Both the position numbers and the translations under genes were made by a program. This document shows positions 17,945-26,353 of a stretch of 64,000 nucleotides of DNA, in pieces. Location of the stretch: the NCBI GenBank assembly GCA_910575475.1, contig CAJTGD010000006.1, positions 62,001 to 126,000 on the forward strand, given 5' to 3'. Position 1 is the first letter of the stretch. Every line of letters begins with the position of its first letter. The notes under the pieces are model-generated. The model did no database searches. It was not told the DNA's origin and was given only the letters and a program-made list of their open reading frames with translations. The stretch is from Lachnospiraceae bacterium (GTDB lineage Bacteria; Bacillota; Clostridia; Lachnospirales; Lachnospiraceae).

Positions 17945-18949
17945 CTACATCGCCAATACGGATTCCCAGATTTCCTCGATGACCGGGATGCCCTGCTCCA
18001 TATTGTCCTTCATGGCCTGGAGCGCCCGCTCTCCGGGATACAATACGCTCTTGCCTTCTTCCGCCGGCCGGGAGGATTTGACATCGGCGATGATGCTGTC
18101 CACGATCTCGTCCGTGAGCTGGGCGCTGTTCGCCTTGGACGGATCGATGGCGATCATCACCTGGGAGAGCCCCACTTCGTCTCCGAAGGTTCCGATCCTG
18201 CTGACGGAATTGCCGTTGGTCAGTACGGTGGCGATCAGGTCCAGGGCGATGGAAATGCCGCTGCCCTTCCAGTAACCCATGGGAAGCACCCGCCAGGTCT
18301 TCTCGATCTCGGCCGGGTCGGTGGTCAGATTGCCATCCGTATCGTAGCCGCCCGGGACAGGAAGGGAAAGCCCGTTTAACCGGCAGTTCTCAATCTTTCC
18401 GTAGGAAAACTGGGACACCGCGCAGTCCACGACAACGTGGCGGCCATCGCTTCTGGGGACGGCGAAGATGATGGGATTGTTGCCGATCTTCCGGTCCGCG
18501 CCTCCCCATGCAGGCATATTCGGCATGGTGTTGGACCAGCAGATTCCGATGCAGCCCTGATCCGCCGCCTGGAATCCGTAGCTGCCGCCCCGCATCCAGT
18601 GGTTGTTATTTCCCAGGGCGACGATCCCGATACCGAACTCCTTCGCAAGCTCACAGGCCCGGTCCATAGCCAGCTTCGCGTTCAGGGGGCCGAAGCCTCT
18701 GTGGCCGTTCCAGCGCTCCATGGCGCCTAAGCGCAGCTCGCAGGTTGCGGTGACGTCCGGGTCAATCTCGCCCTTCTCCAGGTAGCTCACCACCCTGGGG
18801 AAACGGTTCAGGCCGTGGGAGTACACTCCCGCCAGGCTGTTCTGGGCGAAGATCTCCGCCGCCGCCAGGCCCCGCTCTTCGTTAAATCCTTTTTTTACCA
18901 GCACCCGTTTCAATTCTTTTACCATGGTCTCATAAGGTACACGCTTCAT
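17945..18949 (-). CDS. Malate/L-lactate dehydrogenase family oxidoreductase (YiaK-like)
   Basis: NAD(P)H-dependent 2-keto acid reductase of 334 residues. Family motifs are NSLAGVYSHGLNRFPRVVSYL with the catalytic His, ALGNNNHWMRGGSYG, and WGGADRKIGNNPIIFAVPR. E. coli YiaK of this family reduces 2,3-diketo-L-gulonate and is encoded with the YiaMNO TRAP transporter and YiaL, exactly the neighbours here. It is the first gene of this operon, which strongly suggests the same or a similar substrate. Confidence 0.88.
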   Translation of the reverse strand: MKRVPYETMVKELKRVLVKKGFNEERGLAAAEIFAQNSLAGVYSHGLNRFPRVVSYLEKGEIDPDVTATCELRLGAMERWNGHRGFGPLNAKLAMDRACELAKEFGIGIVALGNNNHWMRGGSYGFQAADQGCIGICWSNTMPNMPAWGGADRKIGNNPIIFAVPRSDGRHVVVDCAVSQFSYGKIENCRLNGLSLPVPGGYDTDGNLTTDPAEIEKTWRVLPMGYWKGSGISIALDLIATVLTNGNSVSRIGTFGDEVGLSQVMIAIDPSKANSAQLTDEIVDSIIADVKSSRPAEEGKSVLYPGERALQAMKDNMEQGIPVIEEIWESVLAM

Positions 18950-19045
18950 TTCTCAAATCCTCCTGTCATTCATTGTAGTAGTTGACGCGTTCTGCAATCG
19001 GTTTCGTTAATTTCTGCTTTCCTATGTGATTAGCTCTGTAAAATA

Positions 19046-19106
19046 AATCGATTGTTATGTTTAATTACTGAAAATGGTATGAAAATATTTTATTGCAATC
19101 GATTGC
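19046..19106. promoter_or_regulatory. Two LacI-type operators before the YiaK/TRAP operon
   Basis: AATCGATT (19046-19053) and GCAATCGATTGC (19095-19106, a perfect 12-bp palindrome) lie upstream of the operon start at 18949. A TATAAT on the minus strand (ATTATA at about 19118) lies beside them. The CG-centred palindrome is typical of LacI/GalR-family operators. The LacI-family gene at 23848-24837 is the nearest candidate regulator, though it is not adjacent. Confidence 0.6.
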
Positions 19107-19268
19107 TATAACTGGAATTATAGTAGCATATGTGTCAAAAGATTTCAACAAGAATCGTATTGTCATTTTTTACATTATTTTGAACTTAAATTTGTGCATA
19201 ATTACTAAAACAAAATGAAGGGTGATAAAATGATCAAGTAAAAGAAAATAGTAGACAAATCATTATTG

Positions 19269-19278
19269 CAATCGATTG
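19269..19278. promoter_or_regulatory. Third CAATCGATTG LacI-type operator
   Basis: TTGCAATCGATTG repeats the core of the site at 19095-19106, 173 bp away. Two distant matching sites could permit DNA looping by a tetrameric LacI-type regulator. It lies in the 482-base gap between the YiaK start and the end of the hydrogenase gene; otherwise that gap shows only AT-rich DNA and no credible gene. Confidence 0.5.
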
Positions 19279-19431
19279 AAAAACAAAAGAGGAAATTCAC
19301 TCTGAACAGTTCCAAAAGAAAATAAAGAAGGGGCCTGCCGGAAAAGGTTTCGCTTCTATAGTAGAATTGAAATCACATATTCCGTACAGCCCCTCAGGAA
19401 TGGTCTCAAAGCTTGTGTTTAAAATCTGAGG

Positions 19432-21168
19432 CTATTCCGCCGGCCTCTCATGTTCCGTATGCAGCAGCATATGTGCCTTATGCGAATTTGGATTCCCGAA
19501 GTAGCTTTCATACATCGTCCGGACATCCGGATTTTCGTGTGAAAAACGTAAGGACGCATTCTCATCCAGATCGTAGAGATTTTTCCCCCGATCAAAGGCC
19601 CGTTCTTCCCCGTCATGGATGGGCTGGCCGCCGCCGCCCACGCATCCGCCCGGACAGGCCATGACTTCTACAAAATCATACTGCGCCTTCCCGCGCCGGA
19701 TCCGCTCCAGCAGCGCCCGCGTGTTGCCGAGTCCGCTGACCACGGCGGTCCGGACGGTGATATCGTCGATCTGGAAGTCGGCCTCCTGCACGCCGTGGTT
19801 CTGGTTGAAGCCCTGGCTCCGGACACTGGTAAATGCCTCTGCCGGAGGATTGCTTCCTTTGAGAAGGAAGTAAGCGCTCCGGAGGGCCGCTTCCATCACG
19901 CCGCCGGTGGCCCCGAAGATGACGCCTGCGCCGGTGCCCTCCTGCATGGGCCGGTCCCCGGGGATGTCCTCCAGGGTATCCGGGCTGATGTGGGCCGAGC
20001 GGATCATTTTCACCAGCTCTCTTGTGGTGATCACCGTGTCCACGTCATGTCCCGCGTATTCCTCGTAGAACAGCTTCATCTCGCATTCCGCCTTTTTCGC
20101 GACGCAGGGCATCACGGAGACGGTGTAGATCTGCTCCGGAGCCACCTTTAACTGCTCTGCAAAATACGTCTTCATCACGGCGCCGAACATCTGCTGGGGA
20201 GACTTTGCGGTGGAAAGGTATCTGACCAGGTCCGGGTACTGGGTCTTGATAAACCGGATCCAGCCCGGACAGCAGGAGGTAAACATGGGGCGCTGCTTCA
20301 ATTCGCCGGAGGTAAACCGCCTGAGAAATTCCGTCCCTTCCTCCATGATCGTCAGATCCGCGGAAAATGTGGTGTCAAACGCATAGTCCGCGCCCATTTT
20401 TTTCAGGGCATCCAGGATCTTCCCGACGGTGGCCTCTTCGCTCTTCAATCCCAATTGCTCTCCCCATGCCGCGCGCACGGCAGGAGCCACCTGAGCCACA
20501 ACGATCTTCTCGGGATCGGCAATGGCATCCCAGACCTTTTCCGTGTCGTCCCGTTCACGCAGCGCGCCCACCGGGCAGTGGGTGATGCACTGTCCGCACA
20601 GGGCGCAGTCCGCCTCCTCGATGCTGCGCAGCCGGGACACATTGACCGTCGTCCGGGAGCCGGTTCCCTCCACATCCCAGACGCCCAGCCCCTGCACCTT
20701 GTCGCAGATCTGCACGCAGCGCATGCATTTGATGCATTTTGCAGAATCACGGATGAGGGGGAAGGACTGGTTCCATTTCTGGCGTTCCAGCGTCTGCCGG
20801 TACGGGATCTGTAAAATGTTCAGGTCGTTGGCGATTTTCTGCAGGCTGCAGTTTCCGCTCCTTGCGCAGGTCACGCACTGGCAGTCATGCTGGGAGAGGA
20901 TCAGCTCCACGGTGGTCTTCCGGTGCTTCCGGACCTTGGGACTGTTGGTAAAAATGACCATGCCCTCCTCTGCCACGTTGTTGCAGGAGGTGATCAGCTT
21001 TTCCTTTCCCTCCAGCTCCACCACGCACACGCGGCACGCCGCGATCTCATTGATATCTTTTAAATAACACAGCTTCGGGATATGGATTCCGTTCTGCGCG
21101 GCAGCGTCCATAATGGTCGTATTCTCCTGTACCGAAATCTGCTTTCCGTCAATTGTAAGATTTACCAT
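19432..21168 (-). CDS. hydA: [FeFe]-hydrogenase catalytic subunit
   Basis: Iron-only hydrogenase of 578 residues. From the N-terminus: a plant-type 2Fe-2S domain (CYLKDINEIAACRVCVVEL), a His-Cys3 4Fe-4S site (HDCQCVTCARSGNC), two 4Fe-4S clusters (CIKCMRCVQIC and CALCGQCITHCP), and the three H-cluster motifs TSCCPGW, MPCVAKKAE and EVMACPGGCVGGGGQP. All key Cys are present, so it should be active if the HydEFG maturases exist elsewhere. I chose ATG 21168 (GTAAATCTT follows); it overlaps the upstream stop by 7 bases. Confidence 0.95.
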   Translation of the reverse strand: MVNLTIDGKQISVQENTTIMDAAAQNGIHIPKLCYLKDINEIAACRVCVVELEGKEKLITSCNNVAEEGMVIFTNSPKVRKHRKTTVELILSQHDCQCVTCARSGNCSLQKIANDLNILQIPYRQTLERQKWNQSFPLIRDSAKCIKCMRCVQICDKVQGLGVWDVEGTGSRTTVNVSRLRSIEEADCALCGQCITHCPVGALRERDDTEKVWDAIADPEKIVVAQVAPAVRAAWGEQLGLKSEEATVGKILDALKKMGADYAFDTTFSADLTIMEEGTEFLRRFTSGELKQRPMFTSCCPGWIRFIKTQYPDLVRYLSTAKSPQQMFGAVMKTYFAEQLKVAPEQIYTVSVMPCVAKKAECEMKLFYEEYAGHDVDTVITTRELVKMIRSAHISPDTLEDIPGDRPMQEGTGAGVIFGATGGVMEAALRSAYFLLKGSNPPAEAFTSVRSQGFNQNHGVQEADFQIDDITVRTAVVSGLGNTRALLERIRRGKAQYDFVEVMACPGGCVGGGGQPIHDGEERAFDRGKNLYDLDENASLRFSHENPDVRTMYESYFGNPNSHKAHMLLHTEHERPAE

Positions 21169-22994
21169 ATTTTTTCTCTGCCTCCTTTGAAGATTCCATA
21201 TCCGAAATGGTCGCACCGCAGGCATCGGGATGCCTCCTGCTTCGCTTCCGTTTCTGTCATGCAGTTTTCCACGCCCTCAAAATCACAGCTCCGGACGCAG
21301 GCTTCCCGTTCCGTGAGATTTACGCGGCCGCAGGGCGTCCGGTCCTGAAGGTTCGCTTCCGGGATCTCTACATCACAGGAAATCTGATGGTGGAAGCCCA
21401 GGTATTCATCGATATTCGCGGCAACCACCTTTGCGGCGGCGATGGCCTTGATCACGGATGCCGGGCCGCTGGCGCAGTCTCCGCCTGCAAAGACGCCGGG
21501 CATATGCTCAAATGCTCCCGTGCTCTTGGTCACGATCTTTCCCCGCTCTACCGGGATTCCGGCTTCCTCAAAGTGTCCGGTCTCGATGTTCTGTCCGATG
21601 GCCACCACCAGGACGTCGCAGGGTATGTACACATCCGGCTCTCCTGTGGGACGGATGCCGGCGCGTCCGCCTTTGATGGAGCTGACCATCTGGGGCGTCA
21701 CGTAGATCCCCTTGATGCGGTTCTGGCCGTCAATGTCCAGGGAGGCAGGAGCTTTTAATGTCTGCAGCTCCACGCCTTCTGCGACTGCGCCCTCGATCTC
21801 GCCGGGAAGGGCTGTCATATCCGCCACTCTCCTCCGGTAAACAATGCTGACCTTTTTGGCGCCCAGCCGTTTGGCAGTGCGGACCGCGTCCATGGATACA
21901 TTTCCTCCGCCGATCACCGCCACTTCCTTTCCGGTCAGGTCCATGATCTGGCTGCTTCCTACATTCCGAAGGAACTGGACCGCGGACAATACGCCCTCCG
22001 CGTCCTCCCCCTCCAGTCCCAGCTTTTTGTCCGTGCTGGCTCCGATGGTAATGAGTACCGCGTCGTATTCCTGCTGCAGCTGCTGGATCGTGATGTCCCG
22101 GCCGATCTTCAGACCGTGCCGGACCTCCACACCAGTCTTTAAGATGGCCTGGATATCCTCGTCCAGACGGTCCTTCGGAAGCCGGTAATTGGGGATCCCG
22201 TAGCGGAGCATGCCGCCCAGCTTGGGAAGCATTTCATAGACCACGGTCTGATGACCCATGAGCTGCAGATAATAGGCCGCGCTCAAGCCTCCCGGGCCGC
22301 CACCCAGGATCGCGATCCGCTTTCCGGTGGAAGGGGCGCATCGGGGCGAATCCACCTCTCCCGCAAAGTCCGCGGCCATCCGTTTCAGACCGCGGATGTT
22401 GACGGAGTCGTCCATCATATTGCGGCGGCATCTGGCCTCGCAGGGGTGCTCGCAGATAAAGCCGCAGGTGGTGGGGAACGGATTGTCCTTCCGGATTAGC
22501 CGGACCGCGTCCGCGTATCTTCCCTCGCCCACCAGCGCGATGTAGCCGGGAATGTCTACGTGCGCGGGACACAGGGATACGCAGGGAACAGGCTGGCTGT
22601 AAGTACAGGTGCAGCGGCCGTTCTGGATGTGCCCCACATAATCATCGCGGTAGCCGATCAGTCCCTTGTAAACCATGTGGGCTGCTTCATAACCGATGGC
22701 GCAGTCTGCGGACTCCATGATGGAAAGGGCGGTCTGCTCCATGAGATCCAATGTCTCCATTGAGGCATTGCCGTCCAGCACATCCTTGATCAACTGGTTC
22801 AGCTGCCCCAGCCCGATCCGGCAGGGAGTGCATTTTCCGCAGGTCTGCGCATAACACAATTCCAGAAATGCCCTGGCCATATCCACCGGGCACAGCCCCG
22901 GAGGGCTGGATTCGATTCTTCGCTCCAGATCCTTGTAAAGCTCTTCCATAACGATCCTTGCTCTCTTGGGCGAAGCGATTTCTAGTCTGCTCAT
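21162..22994 (-). CDS. NuoF C-terminal / GltD-like flavoprotein fusion, hydrogenase partner
   Basis: A 610-residue protein. Residues about 40-130 carry the NuoF 4Fe-4S region (CGKCTPCRIG...C), but the FMN/NADH-binding part of NuoF is missing. The rest is GltD/NfnB-like: CPAHVDIPGYIALVGEGRYA, CGFICEHPCEARC, the FAD motif ILGGGPGGLSAAYYL and the NAD(P) motif VIGGGNVSMDAVRTAKRLGA. It is translationally coupled to HydA, so the pair likely moves electrons between NAD(P)H and H2, possibly with ferredoxin. A role in glutamate synthesis is unlikely without GltB. Confidence 0.88.
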   Translation of the reverse strand: MSRLEIASPKRARIVMEELYKDLERRIESSPPGLCPVDMARAFLELCYAQTCGKCTPCRIGLGQLNQLIKDVLDGNASMETLDLMEQTALSIMESADCAIGYEAAHMVYKGLIGYRDDYVGHIQNGRCTCTYSQPVPCVSLCPAHVDIPGYIALVGEGRYADAVRLIRKDNPFPTTCGFICEHPCEARCRRNMMDDSVNIRGLKRMAADFAGEVDSPRCAPSTGKRIAILGGGPGGLSAAYYLQLMGHQTVVYEMLPKLGGMLRYGIPNYRLPKDRLDEDIQAILKTGVEVRHGLKIGRDITIQQLQQEYDAVLITIGASTDKKLGLEGEDAEGVLSAVQFLRNVGSSQIMDLTGKEVAVIGGGNVSMDAVRTAKRLGAKKVSIVYRRRVADMTALPGEIEGAVAEGVELQTLKAPASLDIDGQNRIKGIYVTPQMVSSIKGGRAGIRPTGEPDVYIPCDVLVVAIGQNIETGHFEEAGIPVERGKIVTKSTGAFEHMPGVFAGGDCASGPASVIKAIAAAKVVAANIDEYLGFHHQISCDVEIPEANLQDRTPCGRVNLTEREACVRSCDFEGVENCMTETEAKQEASRCLRCDHFGYGIFKGGREKIW

Positions 22995-23042
22995 TCTATT
23001 TCCTCATCCTTTCACGTGCAGATAAATTTTTCGTGCAATAAT

Positions 23043-23071
23043 AAATTATCATACAAAGAATTTTCTGTCAA
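23043..23071 (-). promoter_or_regulatory. Sigma-A promoter of the hydrogenase operon
   Basis: On the minus strand, TTGACA (23066-23071) and TAATTT (23043-23048) are separated by 17 bases. Transcription would start near 23036, about 40 bases before the coding start. Confidence 0.6.
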
Positions 23072-23126
23072 TAATTGTTATTATAAAGACAATTTTGTTA
23101 TTTTTAGGACAATCATGTTATATTTG
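23069..23126. repeat. Three 20-bp phased direct repeats before the hydrogenase promoter
   Basis: TGTTAT occurs at 23076, 23096 and 23116, exactly 20 bp apart, within units of the form ACAATnnTGTTAT. They lie just upstream of the hydrogenase -35 box, on one face of the helix, as expected for an activator array. They do not match the Rex consensus. Confidence 0.6.
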
Positions 23127-23207
23127 AAACGAAGTTGATAAAAAATTAACTGATTTTTGTTTTGGAGAACCAATACACAGAATTTTAGATAATAAAAAAT
23201 TTTTATG

Positions 23208-23236
23208 TTGACAAAAAAGTTGAAAACTGATATCAT
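23208..23236 (+). promoter_or_regulatory. Sigma-A promoter ahead of the decayed SDR gene
   Basis: TTGACA (23208-23213) and TATCAT (23231-23236) are separated by 17 bases. The promoter still looks functional although the gene it served is broken. Confidence 0.6.
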
Positions 23237-23299
23237 CGGTCGCATGACACAGCGGAAGTGTCAGGCAACTTGAAAAAAATACATAAATTGTCATGCTTT

Positions 23300-23340
23300 A
23301 GGAACTGCGCAAAAAGGCAAGTTATTTTTGCACAGTTCCT
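23300..23340. repeat. 41-bp palindromic repeat, copy 1
   Basis: AGGAACTGCGCAAAAA and TTTTTGCACAGTTCCT pair across a 9-base loop with a single G-T wobble. A near-identical element in the opposite orientation lies at 62396-62437. Here it sits in the leader of the decayed SDR gene. Confidence 0.7.
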
Positions 23341-23361
23341 TAGAAACGGGAGGAAGTATTT

Positions 23362-23760
23362 TATGCAGCATTTAAGGAGAATGGAAGGAAGAGTGGTTTT
23401 ACTGACCGGAGGAGGCGGCGGGATTGCCAGAGGGGTTGCCCGTGCATTTGTGGACGAGGGGGCGAAGAACTGATCAACAGCGCCCAGACCTCGGCTTCCG
23501 GGCTGACTCTGGTGGAGCATGCCCAGGTGGATCTGGACAAGGCAATCTACTCCGGGCTGTACGCTACATTTTTTTACATGAAGCACGCCTTTCCCTACCT
23601 GAAAGAGGCCAAAGGCTCTGTGATCAATTTTGCATCCGGCGCGGGGATCTCCGGCAAGCCCGGCCAGAGTTCTTACGCGGCCGCAAAGGAGGGAATCCGG
23701 GGCCTGTCCCGCGTGGCGGCAAATGAGTGGGCGTGTTCCTTGCCAGCTACGACGCGAAAT
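23362..23760 (+). pseudogene. Decayed SDR family oxidoreductase
   Basis: The first part encodes MQHLRRMEGRVVLLTGGGGG with the GxxxGIA cofactor loop, then stops at 23471-23473. A second part in another frame gives SVINFASGAGISGKPGQSSY and AAKEGIRGLSRVAANEWA, the catalytic Ser and YxxxK region. About half of the middle domain is missing, and homology ends near 23752, so the gene has an internal deletion, a frameshift and a lost C-terminus. It retains a promoter and GGGAGG ribosome site. The short frame stop and second-frame restart show that no functional enzyme is made. Confidence 0.8.
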
Positions 23761-23780
23761 ATGTTACCGGAGACACTCGT

Positions 23781-23846
23781 ACATCGCTGCATTCGTTCCG
23801 AAGCAAATAGCGTCTGATATTTATTCGGTTATGAATGCAGCGATGT
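23781..23846. terminator. 14-bp inverted repeat at the end of the LacI gene
   Basis: ACATCGCTGCATTC (23781-23794) is complementary to 23833-23846, with an inner CCGAA/TTCGG pair. It begins 1 base past the LacI stop and also bounds the SDR remnant. It may terminate transcription from both sides; no T-run is seen. Confidence 0.45.
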
Positions 23847-23847
23847 G

Positions 23848-24837
23848 CTATGTACTCTCCCGCTCCACGATATCTGACAGGAGCATGATCTTCCGCGGAT
23901 TCTGCCGCCCTTCGATGGCGTCGATCAGGATCCTTGCCGCTTCGGAAGACATTTCCGTCATCTTGTTATCCAGGGAGGTGAACCGGGGGCAGCACAGCTC
24001 CCCGTAGATGGTATTGTCAATCCCGATGACCGCCATTTCCTCCGGGATCTGGATGCCCGCGTCCCAGAATGCGCGCATCCCGCCGGCGGCGATCAGGTCC
24101 TCGGAATAGATCACGCCCCGGATGTCCGGATACCCGCCGATCAATTGCCGGGTGATCTGATAGCCGCTTTCCCTGGAGGCTTCGCAATCCAGGATCACCA
24201 GGGAAGCCTCGGAGTGGCCGTAACGGGACATGGCCCGCTTGAATCCTTTGATCTTTTCCCGGCTGCTGGGGGTATCCCCGGTTCCGACAAATGCAATCTG
24301 TTCGCGCTGCTTTTTGACCAGGAGGTCTACGCAGTGCTCCACGCCGTCGCACTCGTCCGCCAGGACGCAGTATACGTTAGGCAGGTCGAACTGCCCGTTG
24401 GCAAATACGACGGGAATATTGGAAAAATGCTCTTTGATGCCGTTTTCTACCGTGTCATTCTGAAAAACCGAGCCCACGATCAGGACGCCGTCTACCCGGC
24501 GCTGCTCCAGGATCCGGATGGCCTCGATCATTTCCCCGGCATGAGAGCCGGCATTTAAGATGATGCCGCAGTAGCCCTTTTGGCGGAGATATTTTTCCAC
24601 GGCATAGGTCAGGTCGGTGTGGTGCGCGCTCCGGATATCCGCCAGAAGGATGCCGATTAGCCGGGTGTTCTTGTTGACCAGGCCCCGGGCATTCTCGTCG
24701 GGGGTGTAGTTGTGCTCCTTTAACAGGGCTTTTACCTTTTCACGGGTGGATGCTTTGATCCCCGGCTTGTTGTTGATCACGCGCGATACAGTGCTTGCGG
24801 ATACGCCGGCAAGCTCGGCGATATCGTAGATGGTCAT
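23848..24837 (-). CDS. LacI family transcriptional regulator
   Basis: DNA-binding regulator of 329 residues. The N-terminal helix-turn-helix and hinge read IYDIAELAGVSASTVSRVIN, classical LacI, followed by NTRLIGILLADI and a periplasmic-binding-protein-like sugar-sensing domain. ATG 24837 is chosen because an AGGAGGCC ribosome site precedes it; the longer frame to 24942 has none. It stands alone between a decayed SDR gene and the PucR gene. The CAATCGATTG sites upstream of the TRAP operon are the only LacI-type operators seen, so that operon is the likely target. Confidence 0.9.
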   Translation of the reverse strand: MTIYDIAELAGVSASTVSRVINNKPGIKASTREKVKALLKEHNYTPDENARGLVNKNTRLIGILLADIRSAHHTDLTYAVEKYLRQKGYCGIILNAGSHAGEMIEAIRILEQRRVDGVLIVGSVFQNDTVENGIKEHFSNIPVVFANGQFDLPNVYCVLADECDGVEHCVDLLVKKQREQIAFVGTGDTPSSREKIKGFKRAMSRYGHSEASLVILDCEASRESGYQITRQLIGGYPDIRGVIYSEDLIAAGGMRAFWDAGIQIPEEMAVIGIDNTIYGELCCPRFTSLDNKMTEMSSEAARILIDAIEGRQNPRKIMLLSDIVEREST

Positions 24838-25020
24838 GATGGCCTCCTGTCTGATGGGCAGATTTTTCTGTCCCCTAGTATAAATATACCAAATACAGCG
24901 TTGACAGACAATCTGTTTTATGAAATATAGTTGTAACTGCAAGTTCGTTTCGAAAATAGATTTCGATCATTTCCGTTATGCGGTGATGATACCGATCAAA
25001 ATGGAGTTGAGGAGGCGGAT

Positions 25021-26250
25021 TCATCCACGCTCCCTGAGCAACGCCAGGATCTTATAGCCTATGATCAGCTTCGCCTGTTCTTCGCCATTGTTAATATCAC
25101 ATGCGCAAATTTCTGATATTTTTTCGATACGGCGAACGATGGTATTGCGGTGTGTAAACAACTTTTTTGCAACCTGGGAAATATTGCTGTTTAAAAGAAT
25201 ATATTCATACAGAGTGCTGATATAATCGGTTCCATGTCCTGCGTCATACTGCCGTAATCTTTCCAGAGCAGGGTGGATATACTCTTTCAGGCTGATATTT
25301 TCTGGAATATGAAGCAATATGTCATATAATACAACATCTGAAAATCTGTTAATGGTTGCCAGTGCATCTATTTCGTCCGCTGTTTCGAGAGCGCGGATGG
25401 CCTGCCTGTAGTACATCTGTATTTCACAGATATCTGAAAAAGGATTGCTCAGACCTGCCAGCATATGATAGGAATGAAGAACAACGGATAGCTGATTTAT
25501 GACACGATTCAGTTCATCCTCATTATCGGCAGTAAACAATATCAGGACACCCTGATCATAATAGATGGCACGAAGCTTTTCATAATGCAGTTCCAGGTGC
25601 TCTTTCATATAAAAAAATTCCGTATAGGAAAAAGCAGGATCCTGCTGTATATACCGTGCTGCAGCGACATAATAATATTCAGTTGTTCTTTTGAAGATAT
25701 GATCCAATATTGCCTGATGATATTCTTCAGCGGAATCCGTACCTGTGATCAAACTGCGTATGATCTCATCAAACGGCTCTCCGTCTGTTTTTGTAGTTTC
25801 GTAGGAATGCATCTGCTGCAGCGCGATGGACAATGCTTTACATACAAGATCCGTTCTTTCTGTAATATCTTCATAGAATGTCTGTCTGGATTCGATACAG
25901 ACGATATATCCGATGATCCGTTTTCCGACCATGATCTGGTTTACGACCCGCCGTATACGATTTTCATCATAATCCGTAATAATGGGCCTCTTCTTTTGGT
26001 GAACCCTGCGCATCAGTTCTTCCACCCAAACCTGCTCAGTATATTTTTCTCTGATTTCTTTTTTCCCTTCCGTAATCGTGTCGTTCCACAAGTCGTCCTC
26101 CACTTTGCCATACGTATGAAAAGCAATTACATGAAAAGTGGAGTCCAGGAGCATTAAAGGATTCCCTAAAACTTCTGCCCCATACTTTACGATGTCTTTG
26201 ATATTTCTGCCTTCCGACAGCATCTGAAAAAAGATATCCTGAAATGCCAT
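25021..26250 (-). CDS. PucR/CdaR family transcriptional regulator
   Basis: Regulator of 409 residues. An N-terminal sensory region (about residues 10-150) with LGNPLMLLDSTFHVIAFH resembles a GAF/PAS fold, and the C-terminus has the PucR HTH: LYEYILLNSNISQVAKKLF followed by THRNTIVRRIEKI. ATG 26250 follows AGGAGA at 6 bases; the ORF can extend to 26277 without a ribosome site. It is divergent from the OYE-type reductase and its promoter overlaps that gene's promoter, so it very likely controls it in response to the reductase substrate. Confidence 0.88.
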   Translation of the reverse strand: MAFQDIFFQMLSEGRNIKDIVKYGAEVLGNPLMLLDSTFHVIAFHTYGKVEDDLWNDTITEGKKEIREKYTEQVWVEELMRRVHQKKRPIITDYDENRIRRVVNQIMVGKRIIGYIVCIESRQTFYEDITERTDLVCKALSIALQQMHSYETTKTDGEPFDEIIRSLITGTDSAEEYHQAILDHIFKRTTEYYYVAAARYIQQDPAFSYTEFFYMKEHLELHYEKLRAIYYDQGVLILFTADNEDELNRVINQLSVVLHSYHMLAGLSNPFSDICEIQMYYRQAIRALETADEIDALATINRFSDVVLYDILLHIPENISLKEYIHPALERLRQYDAGHGTDYISTLYEYILLNSNISQVAKKLFTHRNTIVRRIEKISEICACDINNGEEQAKLIIGYKILALLRERG

Positions 26251-26297
26251 AATCTTCTCCTGTGTGTAATAGTACAAAATTACTGCTACTGTTTTGT

Positions 26298-26326
26298 ATT
26301 ATAATACATTGCTGTAAAAATGACAA
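26298..26326 (-). promoter_or_regulatory. Promoter of the PucR regulator gene
   Basis: On the minus strand TTGTCA (26321-26326) and TATAAT (26298-26303) are 17 bases apart. It overlaps the divergent promoter at 26309-26337, so RNA polymerase cannot occupy both at once. Confidence 0.65.
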
Positions 26327-26337
26327 TGCAATATAAT
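26309..26337 (+). promoter_or_regulatory. Promoter of the OYE reductase gene
   Basis: TTGCTG (26309-26314) and TATAAT (26332-26337) are separated by 17 bases. The weak -35 box suggests a need for activation. Confidence 0.6.
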
Positions 26338-26353
26338 GTGTATAACTCAATTA

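Noticed and set aside
23069-23126. Rex redox-sensor operator before the hydrogenase
   Set aside because: The repeats are direct at 20-bp spacing, not the TTGTTAA/TTAACAA inverted site Rex needs.
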